Positions 48,130-60,470 of a stretch of DNA of 64,000 nt are shown in pieces. The notes below the pieces were generated by a model. It saw only the letters and a program-made list of their open reading frames with translations, did not search any database and had not been told where the DNA came from. The translations under genes and the position numbers were made by a program. The stretch spans positions 15,582,446-15,646,445 of the forward strand of contig OZ014411.1 of the NCBI GenBank assembly GCA_963965975.1. Reading direction: 5' to 3'. Source of the DNA: Xestospongia bergquistia. Lineage: Eukaryota; Porifera; Demospongiae; Haplosclerida; Petrosiidae. How positions within the stretch are numbered: position 1 is the first letter of the stretch; the number at the start of each line of letters is the position of its first letter.

Positions 48130-48947
48130 AATAATCTCTATTGGTATGTACTTTATTCTAAACCATCAATTATAATGATAGTATACAGGTACTGTTATAA
48201 ATAAGATGAAAGATCTCTTGAGTTTCTCTAACTGATGAATGCAGACTGTAGAAATGTAGTTCTTTTTGTGACAAACTAGTTACTAATATTGAATAAACAT
48301 TGTCTGAAGTTTATTTTACTAATAGAGAAGTACATCAAATTACTCATTTCTACTTTCATTTAATCTTTTAGACATTAAGGGAATCTTTAGTCATGAGAGG
48401 TGTTAAACCAAAAGTATTGACTTGTTAGAAAAAGAAGATATATTGGGAGAAGAACAATTTTTTCACCTTCATATGGATGATCTTAAACTGTTTCTGGATA
48501 GAGGAATAAAGATTGGACAATTCTCAATCATTGTTAGGCTCTGGGAAGAAAATGAAATGTATGTTTATATACAAATAGCAACTTGAAGTCTATGAAGCGT
48601 TGTATCTTATATGTTGTAGTTACTAGAGATACATCTGGCATGGGTTCTGATACTAGCCAATGGGACAAGTGGTGATGACACAAGTATATAAAAGTAATTA
48701 TAATTGCTTTATTATGAAGAAATTAAGGTAAACTCTCAAGACAAGAGCTGTTTGAATCATTTCATGCTAAAATGAAAACAATCGAGTCAAAAAAGTACAG
48801 CCAAGAATCTTAAGTCTTGTGTAAAGAAATCTGAAGAAAGCAATTAATTGCTGTAAGTAAGTAGTAATTACTAATTTACATGCAGTCATATCCTGTAGGC
48901 AACTGTTGTAGTTTAATTAATGGTACATAGTCTGTATACATATACCA

Positions 48948-49009
<62 letters not shown>

Positions 49010-49490
49010 TTGATTTCATAATAGATCCATTTTGGAGGAATGATTTATGTTTCTGAACTAGACAGAGGAGTAAAAAAGAAACATCTACCATCACCTTGTA
49101 TTATAGATTTTATGACATCATCAAACTACGAAGATGTTATTATACAACCTCTATTTTTATATTACAGCTGTTATTGAACATTTAGAAGAACGTCCTAAGT
49201 TACATACATTGATATTATAAGGTGATGTAATAGATACTATTAATAATATTGAGTGATATAGAGAAGGATGGAATATTGGTCTATCTGGAAATAGGGTATT
49301 AGATAAATGGATGGATGAATTATTGAATAGATGCATAAGTGGATGGATGAATGGACATATAGAAGGATCAATGGACTGTTTTGATGAATGAATAGATAGA
49401 TAGATGGAGAGACAAATGTTACATACAATTTGATGGAGAAATAATTTAGAATAATAGACAATTACTTAACATGTACTAATGTTCTCTTTC
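48130..49490 (+). pseudogene. SAM-like family, copy 1, truncated
   Basis: After CCAAAAG a frame reads SIDLLEKEDILGEEQFFHLH and MDDLKLFLDRGIKIGQFSII, ending WEENE at a GTATGT donor. The LDDL...GIK.G...I pattern resembles the C-terminal half of a SAM domain. It is followed by a Ser/Thr/Gly linker exon (about 48630-48690), an exon beginning KLSRQELFESFHAKMKTI (from about 48728) and an exon from 49028 reading IHFGGMIYVSELDRGVKKKH. In that exon similarity to the intact copy at 59812 stops after about 35 codons, at GATGTTATT. The end is lost, so this is a broken copy. It is the first unit of a 1.56-1.58-kb tandem duplication. Confidence 0.6.
48945..49005. repeat. (TA)n microsatellite, about 60 bp
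   Basis: A pure TA run in the intron before the truncated IHFGG exon. The second tandem copy has a shorter, interrupted run near 50536-50570. Confidence 0.9.
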
Positions 49491-49714
49491 AACAGATGAA
49501 ATGTCTCCATGGTTTATCAGTTAATTCTCTAGAATGACAAGAACTAGAAAGAATCTCACATATACACCTTCTCTCTCTTACACTTACTAGGAGCCCTAAA
49601 ACTAAGCAGGGACACTCACTGTAAGTATACTAGTAGGCTCATAGTGACCATTACCTCACAACACTGCATTTTCTGTACAAATAGGCTATTGTCATGTTAT
49701 TGACCAATTCTCTA

Positions 49715-50525
49715 TTGGTATGTACTTTATCCTAAATTATCAATTATAATGATAGTATACAGGTACTGTTATAAATAAGATTAGAGATCTCTTGAGTTTC
49801 CCTAACTGATGAATGCAGACTGTGGAAATGTAGTTCTTTTTGTGACAAACTAGTTACTAAAATTGAAAAAACATTGTCTAAAGTTTATTTTACTAATAGA
49901 GAAGTACATCAAATTAGTCATTTCTACTTTTATTTAATCTTTTAGACATTAAGGGAATCTTTAGTCATGAGAGGTGTTAAACCAAAAGTATTGACTTGTT
50001 AGAAAAAGAAGATATATTGGGAGAAGAACAATTTTTTCACCTTCATATGGATGATCTTAAACTGTTTCTTGATAGAAGAATAAAGATTGGACAATATTCA
50101 ATCATTGCTAGGTTCTAGGAAGAAAATGAAAGGTATGTTTATATACAAATAGCAACTTGATGTCTATGAAGTCTTGTATCTTATATATTGTAGTTACTAG
50201 AGATACATCTGGCATAGGTTCTGATACTAGCAGTACTAATGGGACAAGTGGTGATGACACAAGTATGTAAAAGTAATTATAATTGTTATATTATGAAGAA
50301 ATTAAGGTAAACTCTCAAGACAAGAGCTGTTTGAATCATTTCATGCTAAAATGAAAACAATCAAGTCTAAAAAATACAACCAAGAACCTTATCCTATGAA
50401 GTCTTGAAATCTGAAGAAAGCAATTAATTGCTATAAGTAGTAATTACTAATTTACATGCAGTCATATCCTGTAGGCAACTGTTGTAGTTTAATTTATGGT
50501 ACATAATTAGAATTGGTCTGTATAC

Positions 50526-50568
<43 letters not shown>

Positions 50569-51055
50569 TGTTTTGATTTCATAATAGATCCATTTTGGAG
50601 GAATGATTTATGTTTCTGAACTAGACAGAGGAGTAAAAAAGAAACATCTACCATCACCTTGTATTATAGATTTTATGACATCATCAAACTACGAAGATGT
50701 TATTATACAACCTCTATTTTTATATTACAGCTGTTATTGAACATTTAGAAGAACGTCCTTAAGTTACATACATTGATATTATAAGGTGATGTAATAGATA
50801 CTATTAATAATATTGAGTGATATAGAGAAAGATGAAATATTGGTCTATCTGGAAATAGGGTATTAGATAAATGGATGGATGAATTATTGAATAGATGCAT
50901 AAGTGGATGGATGAATGGACATATAGAAGGATCAATGGACTGTTTTGATGAATGAATAGATAGATAGATGGAGAGACAAATGTTACATACAATTTGATGG
51001 AGAAATAATTTAGAATAATAGACAATTACTTAACATGTACTAATGTTCTCTTTCA
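49715..51055 (+). pseudogene. SAM-like family, copy 2, truncated, nearly identical to copy 1
   Basis: The same exon pieces appear about 1.57 kb further on: SAM-like exon after 49980, linker at about 50205, KLSRQELFESF exon at about 50308 and truncated IHFGG exon at 50588. The conserved Trp codon of the SAM-like exon is TAG here (TTCTAGGAAG). The distal part, including the GGATGAAT-rich stretch at 50865-50990, is almost base-identical to 49302-49426. That indicates a very recent duplication, gene conversion or an assembly duplicate. Confidence 0.6.
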
Positions 51056-51767
51056 ACAGATGAAATGTCTCCATGGTTTATCAGTTAATTCTCTAGAATG
51101 ACAAGAACTAGAAAGAATCTCACATATACACCTTCTCTCTCTTACACTTACTAGGAGCCCTAAAACTAAGCAGGGACACTCACTGTAAGTATACTAGTAG
51201 GCTCATAGTGACCATTACCTCACAACACTGCATTTTCTGTACAAATAGGCTATTGTCATGTTATTGACCAATTCTCTATTGGTATGTACTTTATCCTAAA
51301 TTATCAATTATAATGATAGTATACAGGTACTGTTATAAATAAGATTAGAGATCTCTTGAGTTTCCCTAACTGATGAATGCAGACTGTGGAAATGTAGTTC
51401 TTTTTGTGACAAACTAGTTACTAAAATTGAAAAAACATTGTCTGAAGTTTATTTTACTAATAGAGAAGTATATCAAATTACTCATTTCTACTTTTATTTA
51501 ATCTTTTAGACATTAATGTTAGAAGTAAAAATGATGATGGTGGTTGGCTAAGAATATTGAATTAAAGTTATATATATATATATAGCTATCCATATGTTAA
51601 TGACATCAAACAGTGATCAGTTGATGTATTGGATAATTTTCCTGACATAATTGACAGTTTGTACACATTTTAAAGTTCTCTGTATAATTTATGGTAGACT
51701 TGAGGTAACAGATGTACATGTAGCATAATATTAGATGTTATTAATTCATTATCATCTTGTTATTTAG

Positions 51768-52610
51768 GAGTATCCTTTAGAGTCCAATGCAGGACTATTC
51801 ATCATATTGAAAATTGTCAGTCAGTATTAGTATCAGCACATACATCAGCTGGAAAAACAGTTATTGCTAGGTATGTCATAGTTATTAGTTCAAAAGAGAA
51901 CTAATGTGTCATATATACCATTCCATTTAAAGCACTGAGTAAACAAATATTGAGAAATGTATAAAATGTTAGGATGTTATATGATGACAGGTAACCCAAA
52001 TATTAACACAGCAGCATCATGTATTGTCATGACAACAGAGGGAGGGTGTGGCACATGTTACCATCATATTCTTTTGGTAGGTTTTATGAAGTATGTAATA
52101 TAGAGGATCTAGTGATGAGAAGTAGGTTAGGTTGTATTTGACAAGACCACTATATGCAAGATAAAGGTACTCATTAACCTTATGAATAAGTGATTAGCTA
52201 TTAACTCTATAGGGAGGGGTGTGGTCTGGGAGGAGTTTATTGCCTGAAAATTTACATTATGTTGTTTTATTGCTGCTATATATAATGCAAGATAATTTGG
52301 AGAATGGACTTCTCATTTACTCAAGTATGGAAGTACATGTACATCTATTTAACATGATGACATGCTATTTTATTAATGTCTTGCTGGTCTTGTGATGATC
52401 ATATGATAACCCAGACCATCTAAGATAGTTTGTATACTAAGTGTACATGCTGTACTATCTAATGCCCTGCTTTTTCATTATTGTAACAATTAAATATATT
52501 ATATTTTATTATAGCCTTATCATATCATCTATACTTAACAAGATTTTTCCTTTTTCAACATCATGAGTATCAGTCTGGAGCTGAGTAGCTTTACCTAATA
52601 GTGAACAAAA
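51768..52610 (+). pseudogene. MTR4/SKIV2L2-like RNA helicase fragment, copy A
   Basis: Exon 51768-51870 encodes a helicase Q-motif-like start and Walker A: IHHIENCQSVLVSAHTSAGK, in the form typical of MTR4 (Ski2-like exosome helicase). At about 51935-52060 come FKALSKQ and, in a shifted frame, MMTGNPNINTAASCIVMTTE. At about 52125-52166 a damaged DEVH-box region reads DHYMQDK. At about 52217-52330 WEEF, LPENLHY and AEW equivalents follow. A last piece at 52515-52610 (FLFQHHEYQSGAE) matches a region after the helicase core. Stops and shifts break the frame repeatedly. The family is clear; this copy cannot make an active helicase. Confidence 0.68.
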
Positions 52611-52611
52611 A

Positions 52612-52775
52612 TGTAAGTATATGTACATGTATATATACATCAACATCTATTACATGTACATATACATCTACAGTTATTACATACAAATGTACATCTATGT
52701 TTATTACATCTACATGTATATCAATGTGTATTACATGTACATGTACATGTCCAGCAACAGACAGACAGACAAACA
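52612..52775. repeat. Short ACATGT-rich satellite after helicase copy A
   Basis: About 160 bp of TACATGTACAT and ACATCTA words directly after the last helicase piece, ending in a CAGACAGA run. Helicase copy B has the same repeat, greatly expanded, at the same place. Open frames on both strands here are repeat artefacts. Confidence 0.8.
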
Positions 52776-53439
52776 GACAGGCAGACATGTACTAATGTTC
52801 TCTCTCAACAGATGAAATGTCTCCATGGTTTATCAGTTAATTCTCTAGAATGACAAGAACTAAAAAGGAATCTCACATATGCTCCTTCTCTATCTTACTC
52901 TCATAATAGAATGAAAGGAACATGTCATCATTAACTTTATATGGGATTTCTGATTTACTGTTTTCCTGAATAGCTAGCTTTGTGATTTTTGCTGTAAATT
53001 TGTAGAATTGATAATACAAATGATTTCTCTCTAAGTTCTCTAGCATTATCAGATAATTCTTTAGATTGACAAGAACTAGAAAGAATCTCACATATACACC
53101 TTCTCTCTCTTACACTTACTAGGAGCTCTAAAACTAAGCAGGGACACTCACTGTAAGTATACTAGTAGGCTCATAGTGACCATTACCTCACAACATTTTC
53201 TGTACAATAGGCTATTGTCATGTTATTGACCAATTCCCTCACATGTAGACAATGTTAGATAGTTGAATTATCCATCCTTTTATAAGCATTATGTTGACAA
53301 TCACACCAGTCATGAGTGAGGCCATTTGATGTATTGAGGGTACTAACTCAGAACTTTCAGAACAAACTACAAATGATTAAAGGAAATTAGCAAAATCATT
53401 TAAGGAACTATTTAAAATAGCTTCCTACACCAAAATAAT

Positions 53440-53720
53440 CTCTATTGGTATGTACTTTATTCTAAACCATCAATTATAATGATAGTATACAGGTACTGTT
53501 ATAAATAAGATGAGAGATCTCTCGCGTTTCTCTAACTGGTGAATGCAGACTGTGGAAATGTAGTTCTTTTTGTGACAAACTAGTTACTAATATTGAAAAA
53601 ACATTGTCTGAAGTTTATTTTACTAATAAAGAAGTACATCAAATTATTTGTTTCTACTTTCATTTAATCTTTTAGACATTAATGTTAGAAGTAAAAATGA
53701 CGATGGTGGTTGGCTAAGAA
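53440..53720 (+). repeat. Shared leader of the tandem units
   Basis: The sequence starting at CTCTATTGGTATGTACTTTA and running to about TTTTAGACATTAA is present four times, at 48134, 49715, 51279 and 53442. It precedes the SAM-like exon in the first two copies and helicase pieces in the last two, which joins the two families into one duplicated region. Confidence 0.7.
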
Positions 53721-53868
53721 GATTGAATTAAAGTTATATATATATATATATAGTTATCCATATGTTAATGACATCAAACAGTGATCAATTGACTGATTAC
53801 TGTATAATTTATGGTACATGAGGTACATGTAGCATAATATTAGATGTCATTATCATCTCATTATTTAG

Positions 53869-54790
53869 GAGTATCCTCTAGAGTCCAATACAAGGCTATT
53901 CAACATATTGAAAATAGTCAGTCAGTATTAGTTAGTATCAGCACATACAATAGCCAGAAAAACTGTTGTTGCTAGGTATGTCATAGCTATTAGTTCAAAA
54001 GAGAACCAATGTGTCATATATACCATACCATTTAAAGCACTGAGTAAACAGAAATATTGAGAAATATATAAACAGTTTTAGGATGTGAATTGATGATAGG
54101 TAACCCAAATATTAACCAAACAGCATCATGTATTGTCATGACAACAGAGATTGAGTGTGACACATGTACATGTATGTTACCATCTTATTATTTTGATAGA
54201 TTTTATGAAGTATATTATATAGATGATCTGAGGTAAATGGGATTGTTGTACATGCACATGATCTATAACTTTCTTCAGGATTCAGGTAATGAGAAGTAGG
54301 TTAGGTTATATTTGACAAGACCACTATATGCAAGATAAAGGTACTTATTAACCTTATGAATAAGTGATTAGCTATTAACTCTATAGGGAGGGTGTGATCT
54401 GGGAGGAGTTTATCATTTTATTGCCTGAAAATGTACATTATATCTATCTATGGCTACTATGCTTAATGCAGGATAGTTTGCAGAATGGATCCCTCATTTA
54501 CTCAAGTATGGAAGTACATGTACATCTATTTAATATGATGACATGCTATTTTATTAGTGTCTTGCTGGTCTTGTGATGATCATATGATAACCCAGAGCAT
54601 CTAAGACAGTTTGAATACTAAATGTACATGCTATACTATTTAATGCCCTGCTCTTTTCATTATTGTAACAATTAAATATATTATATTTTATTATAGCCTT
54701 ATCATATCATCTATACTCAACAAGATTGTTTCCTTTTTCAACATCATGAGTACAGTTTGGAGCTGAGGGGCTTTACCTAATTGTGAATAA
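53869..54790 (+). pseudogene. MTR4/SKIV2L2-like RNA helicase fragment, copy B
   Basis: This copy is parallel to copy A about 2.1 kb downstream. The first exon reads [18 protein letters not shown], but then has a four-base duplication and a mutated Walker A (AHTIARKT in place of AHTSAGKT). The next piece is better preserved: [15 protein letters not shown], a stop, EIYKQF, then IGNPNINQTASCIVMTTE. The segment 54394-54480 reads WEEFIILLPENVHY, and a shifted frame gives MLNAG-stop-FAEWIPHLLKYG. The final piece (FQHHEY equivalent) is at about 54700-54790. It is dead for ATP binding. Confidence 0.68.
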
Positions 54791-54792
54791 AA

Positions 54793-55835
54793 ATGTAAGT
54801 ATATGTACATGTACATCTACATCTATTACATGAACATGTACATCAATGTGTATTACATGTACATATACATCAACATCTATTACATGAACATGCACATGTA
54901 CATCTACGGTTATTATATATGAATGTACATATACATTTATTACATCTAAATGTATATCAATGTGTATTACACGTACATATACATCAACATCTACATCTAT
55001 TATATGTACATGTACATCAATGTGTATTACATGTATGTATACATCTACGTCTATTGCATGTAAATGTACATTTACGTACATGTACATGTACATCTACATT
55101 TATTACATGGTACATGTGTATCAATGTCTGTACCATTACATGTACATATATAACATACATAACACTCAACACCTACATCTCTAACATGTACATGTTCATC
55201 AACGTCTATAACATTTACATGTACATATACATCTACAACTATTAAATGTATTGTAAATGTACATCTATTACATGTACATGTACATCTGCATCTAGTACAT
55301 GCACACGTGCATCAGTGTCTATTTTATGTACATGTACATCTATGTTTATTACATTGTACATATGAATTAATATGTATTAAATGTATATATATATGTCTAC
55401 GTCTATTATACGCACATGTAAATGTACGTTTATTACATGTTTATGTGCATTAGTATATATTACAAATACATGTGCATCAACCTCTATTACATGTACATCA
55501 ACATCCATACATGTATTTATTACATGTACATGTACATCTACATTTATGTACATGTATATCAATGTGTGTTACAGTTACATCGACATGTAACATCTGTTAC
55601 ACATATATGTAAATGTACATCTATTACATGTACTTGTACATCAATATGTATTACATGTACATATCCATTTATTACATTGTACATGTGCATCAATGTGTGT
55701 TACATGTATATATATGTCTACATCATTACATGTGCATGTAAATGTACGTATATTACATGTATATCTACATTTATTAGATGTACATGTACAATAATGTCTA
55801 CATCTATTACATGTACATGTACATCAATCCATAAG
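54793..55835. repeat. ACATGT-rich satellite, about 1.04 kb
   Basis: An irregular array of TACATGTACAT, ACATCTACAT, CTATTACATGT and CATCAATGTGTATT words. Because ACATGT and TACATGTA are palindromic, both strands look alike, and long frames appear in several phases: VHV/IDVDVHV-type on minus, TCTSTSITCT-type on plus. These frames are artefacts. Confidence 0.85.
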
Positions 55836-57447
55836 GGAACATTATCTAACTTCATCAATTTATTGGTATCATATGTAATATAATAAATGTACAGTACACT
55901 TATCCTACCTCAATTACAATGAGAAAACTTTTTAAGTATATCTTTTTTGGAATTCTTTCTAAAAGTTATAATAAATGAAGAGGCAGGTAAATTTGGTTAG
56001 GATAAGTCAGTCATTCCTTGACACACGTAGACAAAGATTGGTCTCTGGCATGAATCCTTTATAATATAGACTTACCATCATTTTTGTGGCAGATAATACT
56101 GAAGTGATTGATTTTCTCTATTTAAGTTCAGTAATCAGTATATCTCCACAAGTTATAAAGTGACTTGAATGTGCTTCAGCTTTAAAAAGATGCTGTTTAT
56201 GTCTTTTACCAATATATTTACTAATGTCTATGGAAAATCCTATATATATAAATATATATACATAAGATATTATAGAACATACCATCTAACATATTTGTTG
56301 AAACATTGATGCTTCCTTACCATGTTTTTCTCATACCACATTTATTTTCCATATCTTTGTCTTTATTTTCTACATTATTTCTTAGTTGATAAAGTTCTAT
56401 TGTCTATTCCAGTGATATCACATTATGTTAGCACACATTTGTCACATGTATACGTACTGTATGTAATAACTGTTTGTTCTTTTCTTCTCATTTGTTGTCT
56501 AGAATGAGGTCTTTCATACTTACTTTAGTATGTTGCAGTTAGAAAAGGTGTTAAACTTGAAAAAAGAAAAGAAAATCATCACCTGAAAGAGGCCAGGTAC
56601 ATAAAGTACATACATTATTTTAGTTGTACTCTGTCTGAGTTGAGAAGAGCTACCCCAACATGTGAATAACTTTGCTGTTTTACATGCTATCCACATGGGA
56701 CTTGTACCAATCAATTTAGCTTGAAAATGTGCATTTTATATATAAAATTTGGCTCTCCAGTGCTAAGAGAAAGTAGCAAACTATAAAACTCCATACATTT
56801 TCAATTGCATACTTTCGACATACTTCAAATTGTGCACCTTTGAGGATTTAACAAAAACAATTTTCGCCTTGAGAACTCAGCCATCTGCCATGTGCAGTTC
56901 AAAATTATAGTTGTAATTATATGAATAAATATTATTATTATTTTTAATATAAATATTAAAATATTACATAACACATAGGACTACTTGACATACTTCACAT
57001 TATATGTATTAAGGTATCCTCTGTTCTTATCTGTATATTGACCTCAATAGTGATAACACTTATATTATACAATGTCATATTATTAATAATACACATTACA
57101 TTTATTTGGTTTTATTTTCTTTGTTTATAATTTGACTGGGCAAAACTACAGAGTTTTCTAAGAGTCATCTAGTCATCGTACTCCCTTTTTTATAAATAAA
57201 GTTCAAAACACTGACTTATATAAAGAATGTGCTATTCTTCATAGCAGAGTAAGTCGATGCATTATAATAACATATCAGTTGTAAACTCACCTCACATATC
57301 ATTTCTTTAGTCATAAGAACTTAACATAGTATACATGTACATGTATATATATATATAATAACACATTTATTATAACGTTTTTATGAGAGAGTATATTTGT
57401 AAGAGTAGTTATTATATAGTTATTATATCTCTTTATAATTTATACAG
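55836..57447. other. Intergenic, nothing recognised
   Basis: AT-rich DNA. A 64-codon minus frame at 56520-56714 (SPMWIACKTAKLFTCWGSSS) has no recognised relatives and no splice support. Confidence 0.5.
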
Positions 57448-57978
57448 ATGGATGAACATGAAAAAGCTCTTAGTATCTTAGCTCATCATTTACAGGATTA
57501 TGAAGGTGCTGAACAATATTGTTCTATATATACAAAGGTAAGTTAATATATACTCCAATAACATTCAATAATATAATACATGTTATAAGTTTGTTATAAA
57601 ATATGATATAATATAACATTAATTATGATAGGATCATAGCAGACACAATCGTCAACGAGTATACCAGACATTATTAACTCTTTATCTTACACCATTTAAT
57701 AGGTAAGTTAGTTAACTCTTCATTAATTAACATAGTATCAATTTAGTTAAAAAACACCTCTCATTTAACAAGCACTAGAACTATTGAGCACACATAGTGG
57801 AAAATTTGATGCTGCAAAGGTAAGAGGTATGATTGTGTGTTTCTTTGTGTATCAGTCTATGTTGTCTGCAAATAATTTATAATATAATTTAATATGTATT
57901 ATAATATTTTATGATCTAGATGATAGACTTACCTCCATTGAGATGGGAATAAGTCCACTGATTAAGAGAACAGTTAAG
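57448..57978 (+). pseudogene. Vps39/TGFBRAP1-type C-terminal fragment
   Basis: Exon 57448-57537 (after TATACAG, ending AAG|GTAAG) encodes MDEHEKALSILAHHLQDYEG and AEQYCSIYTK. Exon 57632-57702 encodes DHSRHNRQRVYQTLLTLYLT. A third piece at 57773-57819 encodes ALELLSTHSGKFDAAK, and a fourth from 57920 encodes MIDLPPLRWE and then a stop. The order 'KAL.IL...L.D...AE.YC', 'LL.LYL', 'AL.LL..H...D', 'LP..W' is that of the clathrin-repeat end of HOPS/CORVET tethering subunits, which act at endosomes and lysosomes. Exons 1 and 2 join in phase; exon 3 does not, and exon 4 has a TAA, so the piece is decayed. No upstream exons were found. Confidence 0.6.
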
Positions 57979-58329
57979 GTAATAATAATATATAGTGTTT
58001 ATGTATCTCAATGTACATGTACTTAAATATAATGAAACCTCAAAATCTCAGAAGTATATATAATATAAATCATCTTCCTAAAAAGTACTATTAAAGTATT
58101 GTCCTCATGGAATAAGTTAGACACACCCACCCTTCTTTACTAGATGTTAATAATTTGTCTTATCTCCAGACACCCATTCACTTCATGCAAAAAACAGTGT
58201 CTGATAACTTTAGACCAATGATTCCTTAGATTTGACTATGATGACATCAGTGAAATGTGCTAATATATGAGATGAAAAATAGCTTGTTGCAATTACAAAT
58301 TGTGCACTAAGGATGGATGGTTAATGGTC

Positions 58330-58830
58330 TCAGATACACAGTTGAGTGTGTGGAAGGACATGAAGAATGTCAGTGTTTTGGTTTATTTTGTCAGGGCAAC
58401 TTTCAAATTACCTAATAGGAAATTATATTAATAAAACCCTACATGGTAGCCATACAATAGAATCTACAACCAATTAATATTTTATCATTAATATGCAATA
58501 TTATGATATTTTTTTATTGCTATAAAGACACTAATGATCTTAAAATTGCTTGGCCCTTCAATTATGTGGCTATCATAGTATATTACATATATACAATGTA
58601 TGTAGAGATATCCATGCTGATACTATTATTGTGGTCTTGTTTTGAAATAGTTTGTAATTATTCCTACATTTCATAATTCTTTCAGAAGTCATATTCACTT
58701 AATTAAGGATATTGATTCTCATATTTCAATTGATCTTAGTTAATTAATTCTATAGATTGTCCAAAAGACTTCTCTTATAGTACAATATGGAAAGAAATAG
58801 TTGCTGGCACTCTGTTGACTAATGATATGA
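58330..58830 (+). repeat. Dispersed repeat, copy 2 of 2
   Basis: Partner of 8480-9010, in the same orientation and about as diverged. It is followed at 58870-58930 by a copy of the GGAATTG.AATGTC family read in reverse. Confidence 0.6.
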
Positions 58831-59201
58831 GGTATAATGATTTTGTGTTCTTTGTATTTTAGAATACTTCCATGGCAATTGTACAGAAGCCGCAGACAGA
58901 CATTGCAATTCCTATTTTCTATTTCTCCTAAGTACCTTCACGCATTTGAAAATTAATTATCAAAATATTATTAAATATAAATAAAATAAATATAAAATAT
59001 ATAAAATATTATTAATATTATTTAAAATTATACTTTGGCTTCTGTATGAATAGACAGAACTTCCATTTAAACAAATACGAGGTCTCATGTATGTCATTTT
59101 CCTGTTTTAGCATGAGGTTGGTTAGTTTGTTTGTAAACAGATTGTTAGCATGGACCCTGAATTCGGCGAATCTTTAGTCATGAGAGGTGTAAAACCAAAA
59201 G

Positions 59202-60470
59202 TATAGATTTGCTTGAAAAAGAAGATATATTGGGAGAAGAACAATTTTTTCATCTTCATATGGATGATCTTAAACTGTTTCTGGATAAAGGAATAAAAAT
59301 TGGACAATTCTCAATCATTGCTAGGCTCTAGGAAGAAAAATGAAATGTATGTTTATATACAAATAGCAACTTGATGTCTTATGAAGTTTTGTATTGTATA
59401 TGTTGTAGTTACTAGAGATACACCTGGCATGGGTTCTAATACTAGCAGTACCAATGGGACAAGTGGTGATGGCACAAGTATGTAAAAATAATTATAATTG
59501 TTATATTATAAAGAAATTAAGGTAAACTCTCAAGGAAAGAGCTGTTTGAATCATTTCATGCTAAAATGAAAACAATCAAGTCAAAAAAGTACAACCAAGA
59601 ACTTTATCCTACAAAGTCTAGTGTAAAGAAATCTGAAGAAAGCAATTAATTGCTGTAAGTAGTAATTACTAATTTACATGCAGTCATATCCTGTAGGCAA
59701 CTGTTGTAGTTTAATTAATGGTGCATAATTAGAATTGGTCTGTATACATACATACATATATACACATATATATTGTATATATATATATATATTGTTTTGA
59801 TTTTATAATAGATCCATTTTGGAGGAATGATTTATGTTTCTGAACTAGACAAAGGAGTAAAAAAGAAACATCTACCATCACCTCATATTGTAGATTTTAT
59901 GAGCTACAAAGATGTTATTAATCTCGGGAAAGAGGTTTTGTTTAAGAAAGAAACTGATGACCTTAAATTATACTGCCTATGTGGAACTTTAGGAATACCA
60001 TTTCATATTGAAGACAATGATAGTTGGAATATCTATGAATATATAAAAGATCATGGCTACAACCTAGTAAATTTAAATTATATGTAATGCTTAAATCTTC
60101 TAAAGTACAATAAATGCTTCTACTATGATTTTGTATTTTTAAAGCAACATATAAAAAACACCATTACTGATTCTCTTGTATCAGATCAAGATCTAAACAA
60201 GACAGAACCAATCAGTAAGAATATGTACATACAATGTAACATATAAATGATATAATTTTAACAGGATACACTAAGCCTGTCATAAAAAATTGTGTTAGCT
60301 CTCACAAGGAGTTTCTTGCACCTTTAGAGGAGACAGATTGCATACTACCAGATGATACAATTGTTTATTACCGAGATCCAATTTTTGAGTGGTCACTATG
60401 TGACGAAAGACAGTTTGGGTTCCAATTAAATCTGGACTTTATGCCAGAGTTGGCATACTTTAAAAATTAG
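59202..60470 (+). CDS. SAM-like family protein, copy 3, intact 3' half
   Basis: Exons: 59202-59346, 59416-59477, 59522-59622, 59812-60066, 60145-60214, 60265-60470. The last five join in phase: linker (GSNTSSTNGTSGD), KLSRKELFESFHAKMKTIKS, then IHFGGMIYVSELDKGVKKKH with LGIPFHIEDNDSWNIYEYIK, then TDSLVSDQDLNKTEPI, and a final exon ending LCDERQFGFQLNLDFMPELA with stop TAG 60468-60470. The first (SAM-like) exon has TAG where copy 1 has Trp, plus an extra A near its end, so the full protein may not be made. The choice of CTA|GTAAAT and TTAAAG|CAA splice sites restores the frame and extends past the apparent stop at 60085. Function is unknown. A SAM-like module suggests protein or RNA binding. 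Confidence 0.6.

Noticed and set aside
48876-49094. 72-codon frame with an IY repeat
   Set aside because: It is generated by the (TA)n microsatellite.
49240-51025. Pair of identical 73-codon minus-strand frames (about 49.2 and 50.8 kb)
   Set aside because: They are antisense to the GGATGAAT-rich tail of the tandem unit. Identity reflects recent duplication, and the content is low-complexity.
54773-55883. Long open frames of VHV/IDVDV or TCTSTS repeats on both strands
   Set aside because: They run through the ACATGT satellite in several phases at once. The pattern follows from the DNA repeat, not from selection on protein.
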